This document shows positions 15,799 through 22,265 of a stretch of 22,265 bases of DNA, one piece after another. Under the pieces are notes generated by a model. It made no database searches, was not told the DNA's origin, and saw only the letters and a list, made by a program, of their open reading frames with translations. The stretch's first letter is position 1. Every line of letters starts with the position of its first letter. The translations under genes and the position numbers were made by a program. Source of the DNA: an uncultured Eubacteriales bacterium (GTDB lineage Bacteria; Bacillota; Clostridia; Oscillospirales; CAG-272); NCBI GenBank assembly GCA_900552255.1, contig URZF01000006.1, positions 1-22,265 on the forward strand, written 5' to 3'.

Positions 15799-16296
15799 AT
15801 GACATTTTCTGATTTTTTGAGCACAATTTTCACCGGCACAAATCTTGCGCTTCTCGGCGCAGTGCTTGCCGTCGCGTTCTCGGGCTTCGGCTCCGCTAAG
15901 GGCGTCGGCATGGTGAGCGAGGCCTCCGCGGGGCTTCTCACGGAGGATCCCTCCAAGTTCGGTAAGGCGATGGTTTTGCAGGCGCTCCCCGCTACGCAGG
16001 GTATTTACGGATTTGTTATCGCGTTCCTCATCGCCGTGGTGAAGCTGGATATCATGTCCGGTACGCCTGTCGAGCTGACGATAGGACAGGGCATGTATCT
16101 GTTCTGTTCCGCGCTTCCCATCGCGCTCGGCGGCTGGGTATCCGCCCTCAAGCAGGCGAGAGTGGCGACGGCCGGCATTTCCGTGCTTGCCAAGCGTCCC
16201 GAGGCGGTCGGCAAGGCGATCATTTCCTCGGCGCTTGTCGAGATGTATGCGATTCTCGCGTTCCTGATCTCCATTCTGCTCGTGCTGTCGTTTTAA
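15799..16296 (+). CDS. ntpK: V-type ATPase rotor ring subunit K (Na+-binding proteolipid)
   Basis: Subunit K forms the rotor ring that carries ions across the membrane. This 165-residue, four-helix protein consists of two tandem hairpins (about 16-81 and 96-165), the duplicated 16-kDa type. The ligands known from the E. hirae NtpK crystal structure (L61, T64, Q65, Q110, E139) have exact counterparts: L63, T66 and Q67 in ALPATQG, Q119 in LKQARVA, and E148 in LVEMYAIL. The 29-residue Q-to-E spacing is also the same. Na+ rather than H+ transport is therefore likely. ATG 15799 lies 7 bases after GGAAAGG; an in-frame ATG at 15742 would add a polar tail from within the folded RNA region. The gene follows a 170-base gap. 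Confidence 0.95.
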   Translation: MTFSDFLSTIFTGTNLALLGAVLAVAFSGFGSAKGVGMVSEASAGLLTEDPSKFGKAMVLQALPATQGIYGFVIAFLIAVVKLDIMSGTPVELTIGQGMYLFCSALPIALGGWVSALKQARVATAGISVLAKRPEAVGKAIISSALVEMYAILAFLISILLVLSF

Positions 16297-16314
16297 GCTC
16301 GGAGAAACGCTCTT

Positions 16315-16914
16315 ATGAACGCAGAAACAGGAATCGAAACCATCATAAGCCGGATCGAAGCGGACGTCGAGGCGGAGCTTGCCGCCTCCCGTGAGGCGTT
16401 TGAAAAAGAGCTTGCGGCGCTTGCCGCCGAGCATTCGGCCTCTCTTCAGAACATAAAAGACGACGCTCAGCGCCGTGCGGCGGAAGCCGTGGAAAAAGAG
16501 CTGCAAAGAGGGCGCTCCGCCGCCGTATCTGCCTCGCGCGGAATCCTTGCGCAGGAGAAAAGTGAGCTTGTGCGCCGCGCCTTTGAGCTGGCGGCAAAAA
16601 GCTTTGCTTCCATGGAAACGGAGCGGTATCTCGCTATCATGGCTCCGATGCTTACCTCCGGCGCGGCGGAATTTCCGGCCGGCGCCATGCTTACGCTCGT
16701 TGTTCCCGAGGGACATCCGGTTTCCGGCGAAACGCTCGCCGCGGCAGCGAAAGTACAGATTGACCGCATCGAGATAAGCGGTGAATTTGACGCCGGCTTT
16801 CTCCTCTTTTCGGAGGAGCTGGAGCTGAACTGCATTCCCTCGAAGCTTATCGGCGACCGATATGAGGAGCTGTCCCCGCGCGTCGCCGCCATTCTCTTTG
16901 AGAGAGAAGCCTAA
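16315..16914 (+). CDS. ntpE: V-type ATPase subunit E (peripheral stalk)
   Basis: Subunit E pairs with the G/H-type subunit to form the stator stalk that reaches from the membrane to the A/B head. The 199 residues split as expected: a long charged coiled coil (about 1-95) and a C-terminal mixed alpha/beta domain (about 100-199) ending LIGDRYEELSPRVAAILFE, a familiar ending for the family. GGAGA at 16301-16305 is 9 bases before the ATG. It lies 18 bases after ntpK and 18 before ntpC. Confidence 0.9.
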   Translation: MNAETGIETIISRIEADVEAELAASREAFEKELAALAAEHSASLQNIKDDAQRRAAEAVEKELQRGRSAAVSASRGILAQEKSELVRRAFELAAKSFASMETERYLAIMAPMLTSGAAEFPAGAMLTLVVPEGHPVSGETLAAAAKVQIDRIEISGEFDAGFLLFSEELELNCIPSKLIGDRYEELSPRVAAILFEREA

Positions 16915-16932
16915 CGAAAGGGGGATCTTGCC

Positions 16933-17907
16933 TTGTCAGCACCCCGGCAAAACGATTATATCTATGCGTCGGCGCGCATTGGCGTGCTGGAAAACGCAAT
17001 TTTGACAAAAGAACAGTATGATAAGCTGATCTTCGCGCCTGCGGGCACGGAACGGCAGATGCTCATCTCCTTTGGATATCCGAAGTTAGAAAAGGCGCCG
17101 CTTTCCGAGCTGCTCGAAAAGCGTGTGGAGGAAGCGTTCGATACGGTATGCGAAACGGTGTCGGACGGCTCGGTTTTCGATGCGCTGCGATATCCGTATG
17201 ACTGTATGAACTTAAAGGCCGTGATCAAATGCTCGCTGAGAGCCGGCTTCCGCGCCGAGGATTTCCTTTCGGATATCGGAACCGTGCCGCCGGAAAAGGC
17301 AGCGCAGGCGCTTCGTGAGGGCGATTTTTCGCCGTATCCCGCTCATATGGCTGGGGCTGCGGCGCAGGTGACGGAGGCTTATCCGAAAACGTCCGATCCG
17401 TCGATCATCGACGCGGCGCTCGACCGCGCGTGCTTTTTGGATATGAAAACGGCGGCGCAGGCTTCGGGTATTCCGGAGCTTTCGGAATATGTGGCGCGGA
17501 AGATCGATGTTGTCAATACCGTGATGTGCGCACGGCTGATGAAAAATGCGGAAGGTCGCTTTGACGGCGGCTTCCTTGACGGCGGCTCAGTCTCTTATGA
17601 AAAGCTGTCGGCGTGCTTGGCGTCCGGCTCTTTTGCGAAAGAGGCTTTTCGCGGTACGCTTTTGGAGACGGTCACGGAGGAGATATTATCCGCCGAAGCG
17701 CCCGCCGCGCTTGAACGGGTGCTCGATTTGTTTGAGATGAAGCAGATCGTTCCGTATCAGAATGCGTATTTCGGCGCGGCGCGGCTTGTCGGATATCTCC
17801 TCGCCTATGAGGCGGAGGTGAAAAATCTGCGCATTATCCTTGCGGGAAGAATCGCGGGAGACGCGGGAGAGAAAATAAAGGAAAGGCTGCGCGGAATTTA
17901 TGTATAA
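16933..17907 (+). CDS. ntpC: V-type ATPase subunit C (d-type rotor coupling subunit)
   Basis: This subunit caps the K ring and links it to the D/F central shaft. The 324-residue, mostly helical protein has the family N-terminus DYIYASARIGVLENAIL and the end motif EVKNLRIILAGRIAGDAGEKIKERL, matching 'E..NlR.il.gk..g...e.I.erL' in AtpC/NtpC proteins. Three repeated helical-bundle units are expected from homologues. The start is a TTG at 16933: AAGGGGGA is 8 bases upstream and no ATG occurs nearby in frame. The gene overlaps the next one by 8 bases. Confidence 0.92.
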   Translation: MSAPRQNDYIYASARIGVLENAILTKEQYDKLIFAPAGTERQMLISFGYPKLEKAPLSELLEKRVEEAFDTVCETVSDGSVFDALRYPYDCMNLKAVIKCSLRAGFRAEDFLSDIGTVPPEKAAQALREGDFSPYPAHMAGAAAQVTEAYPKTSDPSIIDAALDRACFLDMKTAAQASGIPELSEYVARKIDVVNTVMCARLMKNAEGRFDGGFLDGGSVSYEKLSACLASGSFAKEAFRGTLLETVTEEILSAEAPAALERVLDLFEMKQIVPYQNAYFGAARLVGYLLAYEAEVKNLRIILAGRIAGDAGEKIKERLRGIYV

Positions 17908-18226
17908 AATAGGAATTATCGGCGAGGGCGACAGCGTTCTCGGCTTCCTCACCGCCGGCTTTTCGGTGTTTCCGGTGGAATCGTCCGAGGAGGCGGCGAG
18001 CACGCTTCATTCGCTTGCAAAGGACGATTACGCGATTATTTTCATCACGGAGGATCTCGCGGACGGGATCGGAGAGGATCTTGCGAAATATCGGGAATGT
18101 GCCGTTCCTGCGGTCATTCTGATCCCGTCAAAGGACGGGACGGCGGGAGTCGGCATGTCGAATATTCGTGAGAGCGTCATTCGCGCGGTGGGCGCGGATA
18201 TTTTGTTCGGCTCCGATGAGACATAA
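17900..18226 (+). CDS. ntpG: V-type ATPase subunit F (central shaft; NtpG in E. hirae)
   Basis: Subunit F binds subunit D to form the rotating central shaft. The 108-residue protein begins [20 protein letters not shown], followed by [13 protein letters not shown] and AVILIPS, the Rossmann-like layout of the family. Length is typical. Its ATG lies within the end of ntpC (8-base overlap), so translation is probably coupled. A 53-base gap with a perfect hairpin separates it from ntpA. Confidence 0.92.
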   Translation: MYKIGIIGEGDSVLGFLTAGFSVFPVESSEEAASTLHSLAKDDYAIIFITEDLADGIGEDLAKYRECAVPAVILIPSKDGTAGVGMSNIRESVIRAVGADILFGSDET

Positions 18227-18237
18227 AATCATACAAT

Positions 18238-18257
18238 GCGCGGACGCTTGTCCGCGC
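18238..18257 (+). other. Intercistronic hairpin before ntpA
   Basis: GCGCGGAC, loop GCTT, then GTCCGCGC forms a perfect 8-bp GC-rich hairpin between the ntpG stop (18226) and the ntpA ribosome binding site (from 18258). No T-run follows, so it is not a terminator; it may block decay or define an RNA end. Confidence 0.55.
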
Positions 18258-18279
18258 GGAAAGGGAAGTTGCTTATAAT

Positions 18280-20037
18280 ATGGCTGAGGGAAAAATCATC
18301 AAGGTTTCAGGCCCGCTTGTCATCGCGGGCGGCATGAGAGACGCCAATATGTTCGACGTCGTGCGGATCGGCGCGGCGGGACTCATCGGCGAGATCATCG
18401 AAATGCACGGAGACCGGGCGTCGATCCAGGTTTATGAGGAAACGGCGGGACTCGGCTGCGGCGACCGCGTTGTCTCGACCGGCGAGCCGCTTTCCGTCGA
18501 GCTGGGACCCGGGCTTATCACAAACATATACGACGGCATCCAGCGTCCGCTGGAAAGCATTTTTCATAAATACGGCACCAATATCACAAGAGGCATTTCC
18601 GAGCCGGCGCTCGACAGGAAGAAAAAATGGCATTTCACGCCGACCGTTTCGACCGGGGACTCCGTGACGGCGGGAGATGTGATCGGAACGGTTGCGGAAA
18701 CCGAGCTTATGCTCCATAAAATCATGGTTCCCTACGGGATTTCCGGCGTTGTGAGCGAGATTGCGGAGGGGGATTATACCGTCACGGATACGGTCTGCAG
18801 GATTGCCGCGCAGAGCGGTACGGCGGCGCTTTCCCTCATGTGCAAGTGGCCTGTCCGCCGTGCGCGTGCGTATGCAAAAAAGCTCGCGCCGGATGAGCTG
18901 ATGATCACGGGACAGCGCGTCATCGACGCGATGTTCCCGATCGCCAAGGGCGGAACGGCGTGTGTTCCGGGGCCGTTCGGCTCCGGCAAGACGGTCGTTC
19001 AGCATCAGCTTGCGAAATGGAGCAATGTGGATCTTGTGGTCTATATCGGCTGCGGCGAGCGCGGCAATGAGATGACCGACGTTCTACGTGAATTTCCGGA
19101 GCTGCGCGACCCGCGCACGGGACATTCGATCATGAAGCGCACGGTGCTGATCGCGAATACCTCCGATATGCCGGTCGCGGCGCGCGAGGCTTCGATCTAT
19201 ACCGGCATCACGATCGCCGAGTATTTCCGCGATATGGGATATTCCGTCGCGGTCATCGCGGATTCCTCCTCGCGCTGGGCGGAGGCGCTGCGCGAGATGT
19301 CCGGACGGCTTGAGGAGATGCCCGGCGAGGAGGGCTATCCCGCGTATCTGACCTCGCGGCTTGCACAGTTCTACGAACGCGCGGGGCGCGTGGTCTGTCT
19401 CGGTTCGGACGGCAGAGAGGGAACGCTTTCCGCCATCGGCGCGGTTTCGCCGCAGGGCGGCGACCTTTCGGAGCCGGTTACGCAGGCGACGCTGCGTATC
19501 GTCAAGGTATTTTGGGGACTCGAATCGAATCTCGCCTACCGCCGCCATTTTCCGGCGATCAACTGGCTGAATTCGTATTCCCTCTATAAAGACAGGCTGG
19601 AGCCGTGGTTCCGTGAGCATGTCGGCCGCGGATTTTCCGAGGCGACTGCGGAGGCGATGCGGCTTTTGCAGGCGGAAAGCGAGCTCGACGAGATCGTGAA
19701 GCTCGTCGGCGCGGACGCGCTTTCCCCGAAGGAACGGCTTACGCTGGAGGCGGCGCGTTCCGTGCGCGAGGATTTCTTACAGCAGAACGCCTTTGACGAA
19801 TTCGATTCGTATACACCGCTGGATAAACAGTACCGCCTGCTGCTTCTGATCCTTTCTTACTATAATAAATCACTTGCAGCGGTCGAAAAAGGCGCGGATG
19901 CGGAGGCGCTCGCGGATATGAATGTCAGAGAGAAAATCGGCCGCGCCAAGAGCGCGCCGGACAATACCTATGTTTCCGATTTTGAAGCCATCGATCATGA
20001 GATCGATGCGGAAATCGAAACCATTCTTTGCAGATAA
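18280..20037 (+). CDS. ntpA: V-type ATPase catalytic subunit A
   Basis: Subunit A hydrolyses (or makes) ATP in the soluble head. The 585-residue length and the extra bulge domain (about 110-190) separate it from F-type beta. The P-loop is GPFGSGKT (231-238, K237), the catalytic glutamate lies in GCGERGNE (E260), and [17 protein letters not shown] supplies the Walker B strand and following loop. These correspond to K238 and E261 of E. hirae NtpA. The C-terminal helical domain ([13 protein letters not shown] onward) is complete. A purine-rich site (GGAAAGGGAAG) precedes the ATG by about 11 bases, directly after the intercistronic hairpin. ntpB follows after 12 bases. Confidence 0.97.
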   Translation: MAEGKIIKVSGPLVIAGGMRDANMFDVVRIGAAGLIGEIIEMHGDRASIQVYEETAGLGCGDRVVSTGEPLSVELGPGLITNIYDGIQRPLESIFHKYGTNITRGISEPALDRKKKWHFTPTVSTGDSVTAGDVIGTVAETELMLHKIMVPYGISGVVSEIAEGDYTVTDTVCRIAAQSGTAALSLMCKWPVRRARAYAKKLAPDELMITGQRVIDAMFPIAKGGTACVPGPFGSGKTVVQHQLAKWSNVDLVVYIGCGERGNEMTDVLREFPELRDPRTGHSIMKRTVLIANTSDMPVAAREASIYTGITIAEYFRDMGYSVAVIADSSSRWAEALREMSGRLEEMPGEEGYPAYLTSRLAQFYERAGRVVCLGSDGREGTLSAIGAVSPQGGDLSEPVTQATLRIVKVFWGLESNLAYRRHFPAINWLNSYSLYKDRLEPWFREHVGRGFSEATAEAMRLLQAESELDEIVKLVGADALSPKERLTLEAARSVREDFLQQNAFDEFDSYTPLDKQYRLLLLILSYYNKSLAAVEKGADAEALADMNVREKIGRAKSAPDNTYVSDFEAIDHEIDAEIETILCR

Positions 20038-20049
20038 GGAGGTGCCGGA

Positions 20050-21429
20050 ATGATTAAGGAATACAGAACCATTGAAGAAGTCGCGGGACCTCTGATGCTG
20101 GTGCGCGGCACCACGGATGTCAAATATGACGAGCTTGGGGAGATCGAGCTTGCGGACGGGTCATTGCGCCGCTGCCGTGTGCTGGAGGTAAACGGGAGCG
20201 ACGTGCTGGTACAGCTGTTTGAAAGCTCCGCCGGCATCAATCTTTCCACCGACAAGGTGCGTTTTCTTGGGCATGGGGCGACGCTCGGCGTGTCCGAAGA
20301 TATGCTCGGCCGCGTTTTTTCCGGCATGGGCAAGCCGATCGACGGCGGTCCCGCGCTGATTCCGGAGAAGCTGCTCGATATCGGCGGTACGCCGATCAAT
20401 CCTGCGGCGCGAAACTATCCGTCCGAGTTCATCCAGACCGGAATCTCCACGATCGACGGACTTAACACGCTGGTTCGCGGACAGAAGCTGCCGATTTTCT
20501 CGGCGTCCGGACTTCCGCACGCGAAGCTTGCGGCACAGATCGCAAGACAGGCACGTGTCCGCGGCTCGGATGCGGGCTTTGCCGTGGTATTCGCGGCGGT
20601 CGGCATCACCTTTGAGGAAGCGGATTTCTTTATCGAGGATTTTGCGCGCACCGGCGCGCTCGATCACACGGTGCTTTTCATCAACCTTGCCTCCGACGCC
20701 GCCATCGAGCGAATCTCGACGCCGCGTATGGCGCTGACGGCGGCGGAATATCTTGCGTTTGATAAGAATATGCATGTGCTCGTCATCATTACCGATATCA
20801 CGAATTACGCCGAAGCGCTGCGGGAGGTTTCCTCCGCGCGCAAGGAGGTGCCGGGACGGCGCGGCTATCCGGGTTATCTTTACACAGACCTTGCGACGAT
20901 GTACGAGCGTGCGGGACGCAAGGAGGGCTCGGAGGGCTCGATCACGATGATCCCGATTCTGACGATGCCCGAGGATGATAAAACGCATCCGATCCCCGAC
21001 CTTACGGGATATATCACGGAGGGACAGATCATCCTCTCTCGTGATCTTTATCGAAAAGGCGTGCTGCCTCCCGTGGATGTGCTTCCGTCGCTTTCCCGTC
21101 TGAAGGACAAGGGGATCGGCGCCGGAAAAACGCGCGAGGACCATGCCGGCACGATGAATCAGCTTTTTTCTTGCTATGCGCGCGGCAAGGAAGCGAAAGA
21201 GCTCATGGTGGTGCTCGGGGAGGCGGCGCTGACGCCGACCGACCGGCTGTATGCAAAATTTGCGGACGAATTCGAGCGTCGTTATGTGAATCAGGGGTTT
21301 GACGAAAACCGCACGATTGAGGAAACGCTGGATCTCGGCTGGGAGCTGCTCTCCATTTTCCCGCGCAGTGAGCTCAAGCGCATCAAGCCGGAGCTTATCG
21401 ACCGGTATATGCCGGGATCCAAGGGATAA
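20050..21429 (+). CDS. ntpB: V-type ATPase regulatory subunit B
   Basis: Subunit B alternates with A in the hexameric head and completes each ATP site. The 459-residue protein has the degenerate P-loop region [19 protein letters not shown] (150-168), as expected for a non-catalytic subunit. The arginine finger is in [13 protein letters not shown] (R350), the same number as in E. hirae NtpB. Other landmarks are the N-terminal barrel beginning [23 protein letters not shown], and [19 protein letters not shown] then [23 protein letters not shown] lies 6 bases before the ATG. It sits 12 bases after ntpA and 25 before ntpD. Confidence 0.97.
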   Translation: MIKEYRTIEEVAGPLMLVRGTTDVKYDELGEIELADGSLRRCRVLEVNGSDVLVQLFESSAGINLSTDKVRFLGHGATLGVSEDMLGRVFSGMGKPIDGGPALIPEKLLDIGGTPINPAARNYPSEFIQTGISTIDGLNTLVRGQKLPIFSASGLPHAKLAAQIARQARVRGSDAGFAVVFAAVGITFEEADFFIEDFARTGALDHTVLFINLASDAAIERISTPRMALTAAEYLAFDKNMHVLVIITDITNYAEALREVSSARKEVPGRRGYPGYLYTDLATMYERAGRKEGSEGSITMIPILTMPEDDKTHPIPDLTGYITEGQIILSRDLYRKGVLPPVDVLPSLSRLKDKGIGAGKTREDHAGTMNQLFSCYARGKEAKELMVVLGEAALTPTDRLYAKFADEFERRYVNQGFDENRTIEETLDLGWELLSIFPRSELKRIKPELIDRYMPGSKG

Positions 21430-21454
21430 GTATTCTTGAAAAGGAGGCATCGCT

Positions 21455-22111
21455 ATGGCAGAAATTCGGGTCAATCCGACGCGCATGGAGCAGAAAAAGC
21501 TGAAAGCAAGGCTTGCCGTCGCCCGCCGCGGGCACAAGCTGATGCGCGACAAGAGAGATGAGCTGATGCGCCAGTTTCTCGATGTTGTAAAGGAAGCGGC
21601 GGAGCTTCGGCGCCGCGTCGAAGAGGCGCTTGTCAAATCCTATCGGAGCTTTTCCGCGGCCGCTGCGCTCACATCTCCGAAGCAGATGAGCGTTGCGTTG
21701 ATGCTGGCGGGCGGAGAATCGGAGCTTGCGGTATCGACCAAAAACGTCATGGGCGTGGATGTCCCTCGCTTTGAATATTCCGTGGGAACGGCGGAGCATG
21801 CAAGCTACGGTATGGCGTTTACCTCCGCTGAGCTTGACCTTGCCGTGACGGAGCTTTCCGGCGTTATTTATGATATGATACGGCTTGCGGAGCTTGAAAA
21901 GACCTCGCAGCTTTTGGCGGAGCAGATCGAAAAGGCGCGCCGCCGCGTCAACGCGCTCGAGCATATCATGATCCCGCAGATCGAGAGGGCGATTTCCTCC
22001 ATTTCTATGAAGCTGGATGAGAATGAGCGCGCCAATACGACGCGGCTTATGAAGGTCAAGGATATGATGCTGGAAAAGAAAATCGAAGCCGATCGAAAAA
22101 ACGAAACATAA
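21455..22111 (+). CDS. ntpD: V-type ATPase central shaft subunit D
   Basis: Subunit D is the rotating coiled-coil shaft inside the A/B head. The 218-residue protein shows the family start (VNPTRMEQKKLKARLAVA then RGHKLMRDKRDELM) and end (RRRVNALEHIMIPQ then TTRLMKVKDMMLEKK). Two long helices flank a short mixed middle section. AAGGAGG lies 8 bases before the ATG. It is the last gene of the operon: the stop codon touches the terminator. The E. hirae genes ntpH and ntpJ, which follow ntpD there, are absent. Confidence 0.95.
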   Translation: MAEIRVNPTRMEQKKLKARLAVARRGHKLMRDKRDELMRQFLDVVKEAAELRRRVEEALVKSYRSFSAAAALTSPKQMSVALMLAGGESELAVSTKNVMGVDVPRFEYSVGTAEHASYGMAFTSAELDLAVTELSGVIYDMIRLAELEKTSQLLAEQIEKARRRVNALEHIMIPQIERAISSISMKLDENERANTTRLMKVKDMMLEKKIEADRKNET

Positions 22112-22140
22112 AAATCCGCCGCAGTCTGCGGCGGATTTTC
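22111..22140 (+). terminator. Rho-independent terminator of the V-ATPase operon
   Basis: A 13-bp perfect stem (22111-22123 with 22127-22139) with a GTC loop begins at the last base of the ntpD stop codon. The A/T ends make it potentially bidirectional. Confidence 0.92.
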
Positions 22141-22162
22141 TTTGGAATGAAGTAACCTTTAG

Positions 22163-22265
22163 GGAGGGGCGTACAAAAAATTACGCCATACGACGGCGAG
22201 CGTCTTACTTGACAGCGGATGGAGTTTGGAAGATGTGAAAAACTGGCTCGGCCATGCGGATATAG
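22163..22265 (+). pseudogene. Truncated tyrosine recombinase (integrase) C-terminal remnant
   Basis: The frame from 22163 encodes KLRHTTASVLLDSGW, then DVKNWLGHADI, matching box II of phage/XerC-type tyrosine recombinases: the second catalytic arginine (RHT) and the histidine of LGH. An in-frame TAG at 22160-22162 closes the frame, and no start codon lies before the motif, so the N-terminal domains and the first catalytic arginine are missing. The position equivalent to the His of HxxR is Lys. The frame runs off the window end, leaving the tyrosine unseen. It is probably the relic of an integrated element. Confidence 0.75.

Noticed and set aside
15730..16716. Minus-strand frame of 328 codons across ntpK and ntpE
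   Set aside because: It is antisense to two well-supported genes with ribosome binding sites, and has no motif.
20497..20530. Damaged P-loop in ntpB as a sign of a broken gene
   Set aside because: B subunits normally lack a working P-loop; SASGLPH is the usual family sequence.
20161..21636. Minus-strand frame of 491 codons
   Set aside because: It is opposite ntpB and the start of ntpD, both clear V-ATPase genes, and its Arg/His-rich product is typical of an antisense shadow in GC-rich codons.

Overview
The window reads as chromosomal DNA from an anaerobic, endospore-forming Clostridia-type Firmicute, probably a gut lineage. Two dedicated sporulation genes (gpr and spoIIP), a DUF4364/YesL pair, a GH38 alpha-mannosidase, a BspA-type leucine-rich-repeat lipoprotein and a bacterial V-type ATPase operon together point that way. 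Most genes have clear purine-rich ribosome binding sites, Rho-independent terminators are frequent, and TTG starts are used several times. No lineage below class level can be read safely.

Left half (1-8550). A membrane-anchored alpha/beta hydrolase (+) converges on a GH38 alpha-mannosidase (-), with a bidirectional terminator between them. The mannosidase diverges from a DUF4364 - YesL-like two-gene unit. Then come gpr and spoIIP, both (+) but separated by strong terminators. An acetyl-esterase-like hydrolase (-) shares a 28-bp perfect palindromic terminator with spoIIP.

Middle (8551-13180). The 384-base gap 8551-8934 holds the esterase promoter, an orphan terminator-like hairpin, a promoter and a structured leader. 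It precedes a lipase-like protein with a multi-span membrane N-terminus. A near-consensus promoter then drives a BspA-type repeat lipoprotein, followed by a small protein with weak RsiV/DUF3298 resemblance.

Right half (13240-22140). One operon encodes nine V-type ATPase subunits in the order of the Enterococcus hirae Na+-ATPase: ntpF (peripheral-stalk G/H type), I, K, E, C, G (F-type), A, B, D. It starts at a good promoter and ends at a strong terminator. The K subunit keeps the known Na+ ligands, A keeps its P-loop and catalytic Glu, and B keeps its arginine finger, so a complete Na+-type rotary ATPase is inferred. Spacing inside the operon is tight except at two places. A 170-nt gap between I and K can fold into four consecutive hairpins ending in a short U-run, and a perfect 8-bp hairpin sits just before A. 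The I-K element is the best candidate here for an undescribed regulatory feature.

The window ends in an N-terminally truncated tyrosine recombinase remnant just past the operon terminator, a trace of a past integration. No rRNA, tRNA, CRISPR array or intact mobile element was seen.
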